A stretch of 64,000 nt of DNA from Paragyromitra xinjiangensis (taxonomy: Eukaryota; Ascomycota; Pezizomycetes; Pezizales; Discinaceae): NCBI GenBank assembly GCA_038503065.1, contig JBCAMK010000021.1:310001-374000 (forward strand), read 5' to 3'. The position numbers and the translations under genes are program-made. Positions 45,448 through 54,685 of this stretch are shown in pieces; position 1 is the stretch's first letter; the number at the start of each line of letters is the position of its first letter. Under the pieces are notes generated by a model. The model worked only from the letters and a program-made list of their open reading frames with translations. It did no database searches and was not told where the DNA came from.

Positions 45448-47666
45448 ACATACGGCGGGGAAGATTAGGAACCTTAAAGTGCCTGCGAAATCGATACTAA
45501 AGAAGCAACCCAGTAATTGTTCCAGCTTACTAATAGCACCACTATCAAACAATATTATTGTTTAAGAGTGGCTAACATGACTACATGGAATATGTATACG
45601 GATAACCTAATTCTGGCATTACTCCCCAAATTCTAGGGATGTAGGATGTGCTTAGTAGGTAGCTTCGTCTCTAACAAGGGCCAAAAGATCTACATGAAAT
45701 TCGAGACCCCCCTAGTCTACCATTGATCGTGCCCTAGAATTCTCGGCCCAAGTCACGCTAGAGAACACCTCATCTTTATCACGATTGCAACAAAAACGGC
45801 AAAAATCCGAACGAAACCTTGGCAAGGCTTATCCCAGGTGAGAGGTCGACTTCTCGCATTTGCCTCCTCTTGTCGGTGCCGTAGGGAATCCTGGTATTCA
45901 TCAGGAAGACATGGATTCCTGGCATTTTTTTAAGGCATTCCGCAAAGCCAGCCTTCTGTTACATAGTCTGAGATGAAAGTCAAGGATTTGCCATTCGAAA
46001 GACCTTCTCAGTAGAAATTATAATACACTTCATCCCATTACAGGTTATAAGAGGTTATAACTAAGCTTAAAAGGTCGTTCATCCATAGACCATCATTCAA
46101 ACCAAAAGACCATACCCAGGCGCAACCCAGGCCCAGTTGCCCCAAGACCAAGAGCTTGAAATACTAAACTAAACACCGGTTGTACAATTATTGTGTTTGT
46201 AGTATTTCGAAGGTATAGACCACATCTTGTACACCGCCCCAATACCTTAGGTAAGTCCTTCGGGTTTAGATATTACAGTATTCCCCTCCCCAAACACCAA
46301 TTTCAAACTGCAGAGGTTTTTATAAATTAGATTTAAAAATTCTTTTGGTGAACCCCGGCGTGGGCCGGAATCTGACGCAAAGCGAGTGTTGGATATATTT
46401 ACTTCCTTTCGTGCCGCTTCCAGCCTTTCCTTACTATTTGGCTCTATTCTTTTCTCCACCTACGCAGGCTTCTATAGCATACGTAGGCTTTCCTACTATT
46501 CAAGTTTCTTATTATTCCTTGCTGTTTTGGTCTTCCCCAACCGTCAATTATTCGGGCGGCTATTCAGTATATTAGGATTACTCGCAAGCTGCTTTAGGCC
46601 TAGAGGCGTTGACTGGCGAGGTATATGGTGGAAAGGCTCTGATTGGTTGATTACTTGTATATATACGAAGGCTTTCTGCCTTTTCTTCGTTTCTTTCTTC
46701 TCTATCGAATATCTCAAGCCTCCCACAGAAGCAACGAATATCACATCTTATTACTTCAGCGAGACCGGAATTCAAACGAGTGATCCCGTGTGATCTGAGA
46801 ATTTCCGGCAACCACACCAACACGGTAGCGAAGCTAGCATAATACACCCGGGCCCTGGACTAAAGGAAAATATAGGTGAACTTAGATCACGAATAAGATT
46901 CTATTCGATCTGCAATTGCTTGCACAACGCACACCTACGCAGCACATGCTGCACAAGACTAAATTTATACGCCACCAGCTATATACACTTGCAGATCGAT
47001 CCCGCTCCACATTCCTTCATATAAACTTTCCCTAAAAGGCTATATCGCATTCAAGCGGCCAAAGAGTCACGAAGAGACGTAAGAGAGATTAAAATCACTG
47101 AACCCAGCGAGACCGATGGCTATCGTCTAGAATATCGGAGTTCTTTCGTGTAACTAAAACCCTGGCGCGGGACTTAAGGATATGTCGGGAGTTGTGGTAA
47201 TCTTTCTCTTGGTGTTATAATTATCCAGGTAAAACCACACAATCTCCTCCCTATCAGCGTATTCGGTGATTCGGTACTTAGGGCCGAGATACGATTAGTG
47301 GGCGAGAAACAAATTGAATAATACCTCGAAACCTTATAGAACCCCGCTTTTCAAACTATGTAGCGTGTTAAGCTTTTCAGTCTTTGGTGTTACGGTCCGT
47401 CAAGCGACCACATAAATGTACGTACTACCGGTTATTTTTAATGAATGTAGGGGTAAGTTAAAGTACATCCCGTGTAACAATTTTAGCGAATAATGATCGG
47501 CAAATATTCAGTGGCCCATCTCCCCCGGATATTATTGCAGACTTATTCAAGCTTGGCCATAATAAGAAATTTGCGCGAGTGAGTGTAATTTTAAATACTG
47601 TGCCATTCCTTTGCTCTAATTCCTTACAGCACTCAAATCCTAATACTATCTATCCCCACATTTGCC

Positions 47667-48380
47667 ATGCCTAGCATTAGATCCACCACAGCAACAGCTT
47701 TAGCTATACTATGCTTCATAGCCATACCAGTATCCTCTCTCAGTCTTCGAGAAGGCCCCCAATTTCCCGACGCAGCAGCGGCCTGGGCCGAGACCAATTC
47801 TGCGTTCCTTCCCTCCAACTATGGCGCCTTTTCAGAATACAGTCTCATGTACCGCAAAGCCATCTTTAACAAACTCGATTCTGAGACCCGGAATCAACTT
47901 TGGACGGACCACTGGGAATTTTATCGTATAAACCACCCGGACCTCACGGCAGCGCAAAACAAGGTTCTCGACCTCTTCACCGAATACATGAATAGTCCTA
48001 CAGAAATACGGGATAAAATCGATTTCGATGCTATCGCAAAGCCCGCTTTCGACAAAGAGGAAAGGAGAGTGCTCCTTGGTGTTCTTGGTCCAGACGATGA
48101 ATCTGGACTTGAAGAGCGCGAGAATGGGACATGGAATAGACGGCGAGCCGTTGCAATCTGCTCATGCTCAACATCAGCAGACTACTGTATAGGCAGCACA
48201 TGTATAGCTGGTGGTTGCACATATCAAACGAGTGGCTGCGGCCACGGATGGTTATATTCTTGTAACGGTCTCTGCCACGGAGGTAGCAGCTCAAGTGAAG
48301 CTCCAAGTTCAACCCAAGCCTCCAGTTCTTATGGAGCCAGTCAAACTAGCGCAAGCGCCAGCGCAACCAGAACAGCTTAG
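47667..48380 (+). CDS. Secreted fulvocin C-related (bacteriocin-like) Cys-rich protein
   Basis: 237 residues, single exon. A signal peptide covers about residues 1-25 (hydrophobic core ALAILCFIAIPVSS). The middle (about 58-140) carries YRKAIFNKLDSETRNQLW, HPDLTAAQNKVLDLF and LLGVLGP, the pro-region pattern of bacterial 'bacteriocin fulvocin C-related' proteins. A triple Arg (158-160) then precedes a domain with eight Cys (165, 167, 174, 179, 184, 191, 199, 203) including CSCSTSADYC, TSGCGHGWLYSCNG, close to the fulvocin C pattern. A Ser/Thr/Ala-rich tail (about 207-237) ends the protein and has the look of a fungal O-glycosylated extension. The RRR could be a Kex2-type processing site releasing the Cys-rich peptide. 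Likely an extracellular antimicrobial or related protein. The family is known mainly from bacteria, so transfer is possible. No break is seen in the gene. Confidence 0.75.
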   Translation: MPSIRSTTATALAILCFIAIPVSSLSLREGPQFPDAAAAWAETNSAFLPSNYGAFSEYSLMYRKAIFNKLDSETRNQLWTDHWEFYRINHPDLTAAQNKVLDLFTEYMNSPTEIRDKIDFDAIAKPAFDKEERRVLLGVLGPDDESGLEERENGTWNRRRAVAICSCSTSADYCIGSTCIAGGCTYQTSGCGHGWLYSCNGLCHGGSSSSEAPSSTQASSSYGASQTSASASATRTA

Positions 48381-50141
48381 TAGCCAAGACCGGAATACCA
48401 GGTAGCATCCCCCAGCCACCAAATCAACTCCCGCAAAGCACTCTTCTGACAAATAGTAGTTACTGCAAAGCCTTATGTTATAAAAGTAAGGAAACACATT
48501 GTGTAAAATTTCTCAGGGGTAATCTTTTTTAGTTATATAACTATCACTTCAATTTTTCTTACGAATAGTAAGATCTGTGTAGGCCTGACGAAACAAAGGG
48601 CGGAGCAGAGATGATATAGTCAATTTCAAGAATAAGCCTGAGTTTCTAAGATTTACTTGAAAACATGGAATGTTGCTACTTAACTGTAAATCCATATACC
48701 TGTGTTAATTATTGGATCTATATTTCTTCACACTATATCCTCAGATTACAACTGTGCAAGTCGAGTAATAACTCCATTCTCCTGTCACAAGATCCACGAA
48801 CGAACGAACGAAGCCCAGGCCCCCACATCAATTTTCCCCTTCTAGTGAATACATACACCCCTACCCCAACATGACGTCTGAGAATTAGATACAAGTTATT
48901 GAATTAGGATTCCCTAGAAACACGGAAGTCTACCCCTTGGCGCCTAAATGGCAGTTCAGTTACCCTCGACTCTATCTCTCCTTGCCCCAACGCGTACGTT
49001 AACAAGGACATAGGGCTAGCCGAAGATCAGACCTACCCAATCAGCTCGTATCTAGAGTAGGAGAAAGTTGCGTAACCCCTAGAAATATTCTTAACGCTCT
49101 GACATTACTAGAAAGCAAGGTGATCCAGCCTAGTCGCTTGGCTCTAGATCTGATAGCAACAGGCCCCTATAGAATAGCACACAGATAAGGAATAAGGCTA
49201 GTTTCCCATATGGTGCACGAATTAAATAAGGTGTACCACTTTTCAATCGCCTATTTTAGCAAATAGGACTGGATTTTCTAATAGAATTTCAAAATGTTGG
49301 GTTTAGGTAGTGATATGGCTAGCGGAAGCTCCGTGACAAAACCGCAACTTTATGAGGGCCAAGAGCCGTCAGCCGAGCCAACTGGCCCTCAATTGCAAGC
49401 GCTCAAATCCATAATCAATACCTGCTCCTGGCCCTACAAGGCGCGGCTGCATAGGCTACATATACATGTAGGTAAATACATCTTGATCGATCACACTGTA
49501 CCAGTGTTACCAAGGGCTGAAACTGAGTGATTCGTCACTTGGCGCCCACTCAGCGAACCCCTAAGCCCGACGGCAACGATGCAAGCCATCGAAACAAAGG
49601 TTACAGGAAATAGAAAGAGAGAAACAAAGCGCAAACTCTATGGCCTACTACCTGAGTGCGCTAATACACCTTAGCCCCATAGCCATCTTCAATACTAAGC
49701 GAAGTGTCGTTGTGGTTTACAAACGCACTTGAGACGCAACCTCCTTCCTATCCAACTCCGCCTGGCAGTAATCCCTACTAGCTTTGCTAATCTCCTTTAG
49801 GTAGGTTTCGCGGTTCATCTGTATTGTTATCTTCCATTGTGATTCCCGGCTAAGGCTACCCCTTAGCTCCCAGAACGCTCGCCCCAGCAGTTACTGTTTA
49901 GGTAACCAACCCAACCAAGCAGTTAAAATATTAGACGCCGCTCCCTGGCAGTAGCTAACACGAAGAGAGAGAAAAAAAAGGGCCGCAACCCACTAGCTTC
50001 GTTTGTCAACAGCAGCTCAGCCTTCACTCCTAGCTCCGTACTGCAACCTCGAAACTTGATCGCTGTTCGAGAAATGGCCATTCCTAGTTCCTTGCAAGAT
50101 TTCACAAATTCCAATTTCGTAATAGAGTACTTCTTGTTCTT

Positions 50142-50148
50142 TATAAAA
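50142..50148 (+). promoter_or_regulatory. TATA-like box for the CBM19-like gene
   Basis: TATAAAA about 210 bp upstream of ATG 50357, which would give a leader of roughly 180 nt rich in C/T and A. Confidence 0.45.
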
Positions 50149-50233
50149 TCCCGGATCTTTCTCCTTCTCAGCTTTTTTTCTTCACACAAAAACCACTCGC
50201 TATTGTTGATCAATACCTTAAAGCCCTTACATT

Positions 50234-50259
50234 CTTTCACTTTTTCACTTTTTCACTTT
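50234..50259 (+). repeat. 9-bp tandem repeat in the 5' leader
   Basis: Three units of about CTTTTTCAC between the TATA-like box and ATG 50357. Pyrimidine-rich leaders are common in fungi; a specific role is not implied. Confidence 0.6.
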
Positions 50260-50356
50260 ATTACTACTTTTAATAACCTCGAGCTGTGCTCATATACCTT
50301 ACCTTCTCAAACCGCATTTTTCAAAAACTCTCAAAAACCTCCAACACATATTCACC

Positions 50357-51133
50357 ATGCACTACACTCTGATCTCCGTAGCTCTCATTGCTGCCACAAC
50401 CCTTGTCTCCGCTTCTCCCATGCCCCAGGGCGGAAAATTCGCTTCCCAAAGCATCCCACTCGCCATTAACTTAAACAAGAGTTTTAATGGTCTTTCCAAA
50501 TCTTCTCCTTGCAGCACCGATCAGCCGAATGCTTGCATAAATGGTCAATTCGCCCAGTGCAGCGGTGGAAGTTTCATCACCAACGACTGTAGTGGTGGTC
50601 TCAAGTGTTTTGCACTTCCCTTGGTCAACAGTGTCGGAACGAGCGTCACTTGCGATACTCCTGAGGACGCCGCCACAAGAATGGGATTCTCCAGCGTCGC
50701 TGAACTGAATTCTGCCATTGGTGGCGGGGCTGCCGCCACACCTACCTCGGTCGCTAAAGCTACCCCTACCCCTGTTACCTCCGCTGCCGCCGTTGCTGCC
50801 ACATCCGCTGCCGCCCCACCCGCTGCTACCGCCGCCGCCGTCGCCGCCCCAGCCGGTAGCATCGCATCCCAGAGTATTCCACTTGCTATTGCCCTAAATG
50901 CAAGCTTCAAGAGCCTCACCCCGAATTCTCCCTGCGACCCAACCAAACAGCCGAATGCTTGCATAAATGGTCAATTCGCTCAGTGTAGCAATGGGGAATT
51001 TATCGCCAATGATTGCAGCGGCGGCCTCAAGTGCTTTGCGCTCCCGTTGGTCAACAGCGTTGGAACAAGTGTTACTTGCGATACTCCTGAGGATGCGGCA
51101 CGTAGAATGGGGATTAGTGTTGATCAATTATAA
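50357..51133 (+). CDS. Secreted protein with two CBM19-like domains
   Basis: 258 residues, single exon. Signal peptide about residues 1-20 (LIAATTLVSAS). Two nearly identical units (about 29-110 and 170-251) each begin ASQSIPLAI and contain ACINGQFAQCS, NDCSGGLKCFALPLVNSVGT and VTCDTPEDAA, with six Cys per unit. This is the pattern of carbohydrate-binding module family 19, known for chitin binding in fungal chitinases and small secreted proteins. An Ala/Thr/Pro linker (about 122-168) separates them. There is no catalytic domain, so it may bind chitin in the fungus's own wall or elsewhere. The two units are almost identical in protein but differ at many silent sites, so the duplication is not very recent, or the protein is strongly constrained. 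Confidence 0.8.
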   Translation: MHYTLISVALIAATTLVSASPMPQGGKFASQSIPLAINLNKSFNGLSKSSPCSTDQPNACINGQFAQCSGGSFITNDCSGGLKCFALPLVNSVGTSVTCDTPEDAATRMGFSSVAELNSAIGGGAAATPTSVAKATPTPVTSAAAVAATSAAAPPAATAAAVAAPAGSIASQSIPLAIALNASFKSLTPNSPCDPTKQPNACINGQFAQCSNGEFIANDCSGGLKCFALPLVNSVGTSVTCDTPEDAARRMGISVDQL

Positions 51134-51811
51134 ATAATGTATAGCAACAGGGAAATTATTGCTTATGGAGCGAGCGGGAAGTGGGGAGTGGGGTTTCGGA
51201 GCGAGAGTTCAAATGTATATGCTGTTTGGTTCTGGGGATTTATGACATTTTGGAATGTAAGCGATGCACAGATATTACTTGATAAACAACTACAAGAAAA
51301 AAAAAGCTATGTCTGGTTGTCTCAGTTCGTCTTCAACTTAGTAATTACCCCAAAATTTCTAGGTGTTCTACTGCTGCTAGCCGAACTTACAATTAGATAC
51401 ACCTACTCATCCTTCTTCGTCAACAGCGCTAGCAAGCATTGTATTGTTTGTTTGCATGACAGCAAACAGCCAAAACAGCCGAACTTATCAGTTACTTTCG
51501 AAGATGATTGCTTCATGTAATCTCTTGATTCTATATTTGTCAAACAAACTGTATTATTTACCAATTCTCCTCCAGCATTCCATGTGACACCAATTATTTA
51601 GTATATGAAAATACCAAGAGAATCACATTTGCCAATTCAAGTGCACAATCAAGCTTTTATTCTATGCAAACGGATTACTTACAAGTTCATAAATAGAGGC
51701 AGAAGGGTACCTAGCTACAGATTCCTCCTTCCCTATATATCCGCATCATCGAATTCATTAACCCTTTCTAAGCCCCAATCTCACACCAATTCTCCCATCA
51801 CACAATCAACC
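51134..51811. other. Intergenic
   Basis: About 680 bp between two plus-strand genes. The frame at 51137-51520 has no supporting motif. The last 130 bp contain CATAAATAGAGG (about 51689) and an A/C-rich leader for the next gene. Confidence 0.45.
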
Positions 51812-52285
51812 ATGACTGATGGCCAAACCCCAGGAAGTTGGGTCCCGGTCGGTCCCGTTTTACAATCTGTGCCCACCTCTAGCCCAAAACCAAAATGGGC
51901 ATATTTTCCCAACGGACTTCCCAAGGCTTCCTCCGCAAATACCGCCTGCCCGTCTGCGCCTTCCGCGGACTCAAGCCCTAATATATTCTTCATCCGGGAT
52001 ACCATAACCTCTCCTATCCAAGAAGGCCAAGTGTCAAATATGTGTTGGGTTGTAGGTTCGCCACCAGTTGGCTGGGCTCCCCCACCAGCCAGAAACTTAG
52101 CACCTTCATTAAATTCATCGGGGACTGTCACTTGGGGTTCTACATTGCCGGTTTTTCATAACGGCTGGGTCCTTATTCCGCAACCTTTGGGGGGTTGGGC
52201 CTCACCCTCACCTCCACCTCCACCTCCTCCTCCATCAACGCCTGAGCTCAAAGCTACAGATTCCATATCCCCTAAATCTTCGTAG
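51812..52285 (+). CDS. Pro/Ser-rich hypothetical protein
   Basis: 157 residues from ATG 51812, the first ATG after a typical A/C-rich fungal leader (CACACAATCAACC). The protein contains Trp/Pro-rich pieces (SWVPVGPVLQS, KPKWAYFPNGLPK, PPVGWAPPPARN, GWVLIPQPLGGW) and a polyproline run near the end. The repeated W-x-P-x-G-P and GW-x-PP pattern suggests an extended, repetitive structure. No signal peptide, membrane segment or known domain. Function unknown; transcription is plausible from promoter features. Confidence 0.5.
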   Translation: MTDGQTPGSWVPVGPVLQSVPTSSPKPKWAYFPNGLPKASSANTACPSAPSADSSPNIFFIRDTITSPIQEGQVSNMCWVVGSPPVGWAPPPARNLAPSLNSSGTVTWGSTLPVFHNGWVLIPQPLGGWASPSPPPPPPPPSTPELKATDSISPKSS

Positions 52286-53053
52286 ATCCAGCCTAGTTTG
52301 CAGGGATCTTTTTGTCTTGTGAGTTTTCCAATTACTTCATCAAGTATTTTCTCCCCTAGTTAGTAGCTAACTTTTAAGTTCCTCCAATCCCTAGAGATTT
52401 TGGACATAATATGCAGTGAATGATGCATTTAGTGAATTATTGACGTGTCGAAGTTACTACTTTTACGATTCATCTTTTGATGTACCTATTTTCTTCAAAC
52501 TTAGTCCTTTGTAGCCGTAATTTTGAAATAAGTGTTAAATCTTTTTTCGATTCATCAGACCTATTATTGTGGTACTCTACAATATACTGTGATGCACGAA
52601 AGCAAATTCAGCGATACAGCTTCTCAAGTGATACCTGACAAGCAATTGTGAACGACATAATAGAATGACCATAAAAAGTGCCCTACAGCTATCTGCGGAG
52701 TCTGTCCAATATGTAATCTAGGATAGCAGGCACGATATACTTATGATGTTATGTGACTCTACTGTCAAAACCGAGTTTACGATACTGTAGAAATGACATT
52801 AAGATAGTTAAGATAATATTAAGGATTACAGCCGTTGTACTCCTGCTGGTAACTCTTCTATCTCGTTGCTTGACTGAAAGGTTCCTGACGTTAACTTCAT
52901 GCAGCAAGTACCTCCATACATTATGTATGCTCCTATTCTCCTAGCTAATCCCTTGGCACACATGACCTTAGCGCCCATCGACCTCAGTCGACCTCACCCC
53001 ACCAACTTTACATTCACCACGCGAAATCGGCCAACCTACTCCCCCTTGAATCT
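52286..53053. other. Intergenic
   Basis: About 770 bp of A/T-rich DNA; promoter and leader of the methyltransferase gene at the right end (C-rich stretch from 52,970). No gene seen. Confidence 0.45.
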
Positions 53054-53790
53054 ATGTCGATCTCTTTCCGCGATGCCTACACAACGCACGGCGTTGACAA
53101 TTACTACACTCTCATGGCCTCAAGCTACAAAAACCCTCACGAACCCGGCGTCCAAAAGTGTCTCCGGCAGATCCTGGAGTCCATAGTTCCAGGCAAGTCA
53201 ACCTTGGTAGTTCCTGTAAGTCTCCTGTGGCAAGGGCCAACTCGCAGGATTATAAATTTCCAATTCGCTAATGCCACTATCCAAAAGTGACGTTCGATGC
53301 ACCAGAATACAGGCTACTTGATCTAGCTGCGGGGTCCGGAGAAGCTACTCTCGCGGCGAAAGCGTGGTTCTTCCGTCGTCGCCCGGATATCGCTCCGAAG
53401 TTACTAATCTCGGCGTGTGATCCATTTACGCACGAACTGTATACGACCCGGACAGGTCTTCCGTGCGGTAAACAGTCATTCCGTGATATCCAGGTTGATG
53501 GCCTCGCGGTGGAGGAAGGAAGGTGCAACAATAAGTACGATGTCATCGTTTGTTCTTTTGCGCTGCACCTCTGTCCTGCATCTGAGGTGTTTGGATTGTT
53601 GTATACGTTGAGTTGCTCGGCAAAGTGGCTAGTTGTTTTGGCACCGCATAAGAGGCCGGAAATTGGAACTGAGATGGGGTGGGAGAGGAAGGGGCAAGAA
53701 GTGCTTATCGAAAGGACACGGGGGAGACTTTACCGAAGCCTGAATTTCGAAGAAGAGCAGGAAGAACAAGAAGCAGTGGAGGGGGAATAA
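53054..53790 (+). CDS. SAM-dependent methyltransferase-like protein with GC-AG intron
   Basis: Two exons: 53054-53192 and 53288-53790, about 213 residues. Exon 1 encodes SFRDAYTTHGVDNYYTLMAS and YKNPHEPGVQKCLRQIL, the conserved start of a fungal methyltransferase family. Exon 2 holds the SAM-binding motif I (LLDLAAGSGEA, about 56-66), an acidic-loop region (ISACDPFTHELYTTRTGLPC), a DVIVCSFALHLC strand and WLVVLAPHKRPEIG. Only a GC donor (CCAG then GCAAGT at 53193) with the AAAAG acceptor at 53287 and a GCTAAT branch joins the exons in frame; the nearby GTAAGT at 53216 has no frame-compatible acceptor. Substrate unknown. It is convergent with the next gene, 118 bp apart. Confidence 0.8.
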
Positions 53791-53908
53791 AAACATGGAA
53801 AAAATCGAAATGCATAGTTATATCCAGAGCAAAGTCCTCGGATGGTCACCACAGAAAAACCCCGTGAATCTGATACATGCAGAGATATATATAAAATAAA
53901 ATAAAACC

Positions 53909-54685
53909 CTAGACTACCGTCCAGTTCCCCTGCATTTCCCCACCTGCCAACTCTAAGGAATCATTATCACACACCACTTTCTTCGGCTGTGCCCGTAGCC
54001 GCTTGCTAAGAGAATATACCGCCAAAACCACAAACGACAGATAAATTGCACTACACACCCGCCATTAGCATCCTCACAAAGTAAAAGCCGTACAAGTGCG
54101 CTATTATGCTAGCTCGACATAAGCAATAGGCCTACCAACATTACTAAAACTGAAATCCCAAACGTAGCTTTCGCCTCGTAGCAATAGTTCACATTACTCT
54201 CATAATAAGTCACCCGACATGACTTCCTCAGAAACCAAGGGCTCGGCGAACGATGGCTAGGATCGCGATTATCCGCACCCGCCTGACCCACTATTGAGAC
54301 CGCCCATACGCCAATAAGGAGGATATTAATCACGGCAGCCAGCACCGGAACGTAAAGTTCGATAATGTGTAATGTAATCTGCACGACCAGCAGCAGAAAT
54401 GATACAACCGCGAGCACAAGATTGTATTGTATCAACCTAAACACTATTAATTGGATTATATCCATTGTTATTACCACATTAGACTACTTACACTTGCGAC
54501 CAAACAAACGGCATGCCGCTCAGCGGACTAGAATTAAACCCATTCAAAGCTCCATCCTGGCGTAGCTTTGTGCTGAAGGTGTCGGGCTGAGCGTATCCAA
54601 ACAGACCAAGGAGGGCAGTTAAGGAGAGGAATTCGAAGACGAAAAGGAAACGAAGTAGCCAAACGAATTGCCAGCGAGCCGCCAT
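53909..54685 (-). CDS. Four-TM fungal membrane protein
   Basis: Three exons inferred: 54685-54492, 54436-54140 and 54050-53909, about 210 residues. Hydrophobic helices lie near LLRFLFVFEFLSLTALLGLF, LVLAVVSFLLLVVQITLHII, VLAAVINILLIGVWAVSIVG and, across the last splice, TFGISVLVIAIYLSFVVLAV, followed by a cytosolic tail ending in QGNWTVV. A Cys-containing extracellular loop (SCRVTYYESNVNYCYEAKAT) precedes the last helix. The layout resembles MARVEL-like or other fungal four-TM proteins of unknown function. Intron 1 (55 nt) is well supported; the donor of intron 2 (GTTGGT at 54139) is weak but is the frame-compatible one nearby, and without it the protein ends at MSS (stop 54109). Role unknown. 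Confidence 0.7.

Larger units (their letters stand above)
44608..47666. other. Repeat-rich gene-free region
   Basis: About 3 kb. It contains the inverted-repeat element 44844-45320, a three-unit tandem repeat inside it, and the long hairpin 45318-45447. From 45.5 to 47.6 kb the sequence is A/T-rich with only unconvincing frames (for example a Tyr/Phe/Ser-rich frame at 46386-46793). The last few hundred bases should include the promoter of the bacteriocin-like gene. Confidence 0.45.
48381..50356. other. Gene-free stretch with possible relics
   Basis: About 2 kb. On the minus strand around 49.6-50.2 kb fragments such as RETYLKEISKASRDYCQAEL and SCKELGMAISRTAIKFRGCS look like remnants of a coding sequence, broken by stops, of unknown family. 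The last 215 bp contain a TATAAAA and a short tandem repeat and act as the leader of the next gene. Confidence 0.4.

Noticed and set aside
46386..46793. Plus-strand Phe/Ser/Leu-rich frame of 135 codons
   Set aside because: Composition follows T-rich DNA; no signal peptide logic or homology.
46756..46832. tRNA-like or SINE-like boxes on the minus strand
   Set aside because: A-box and B-box resemblances are present, but the T-arm does not pair and the structure is better explained as a small hairpin (CCGGAAATTC with GAATTCCGG).
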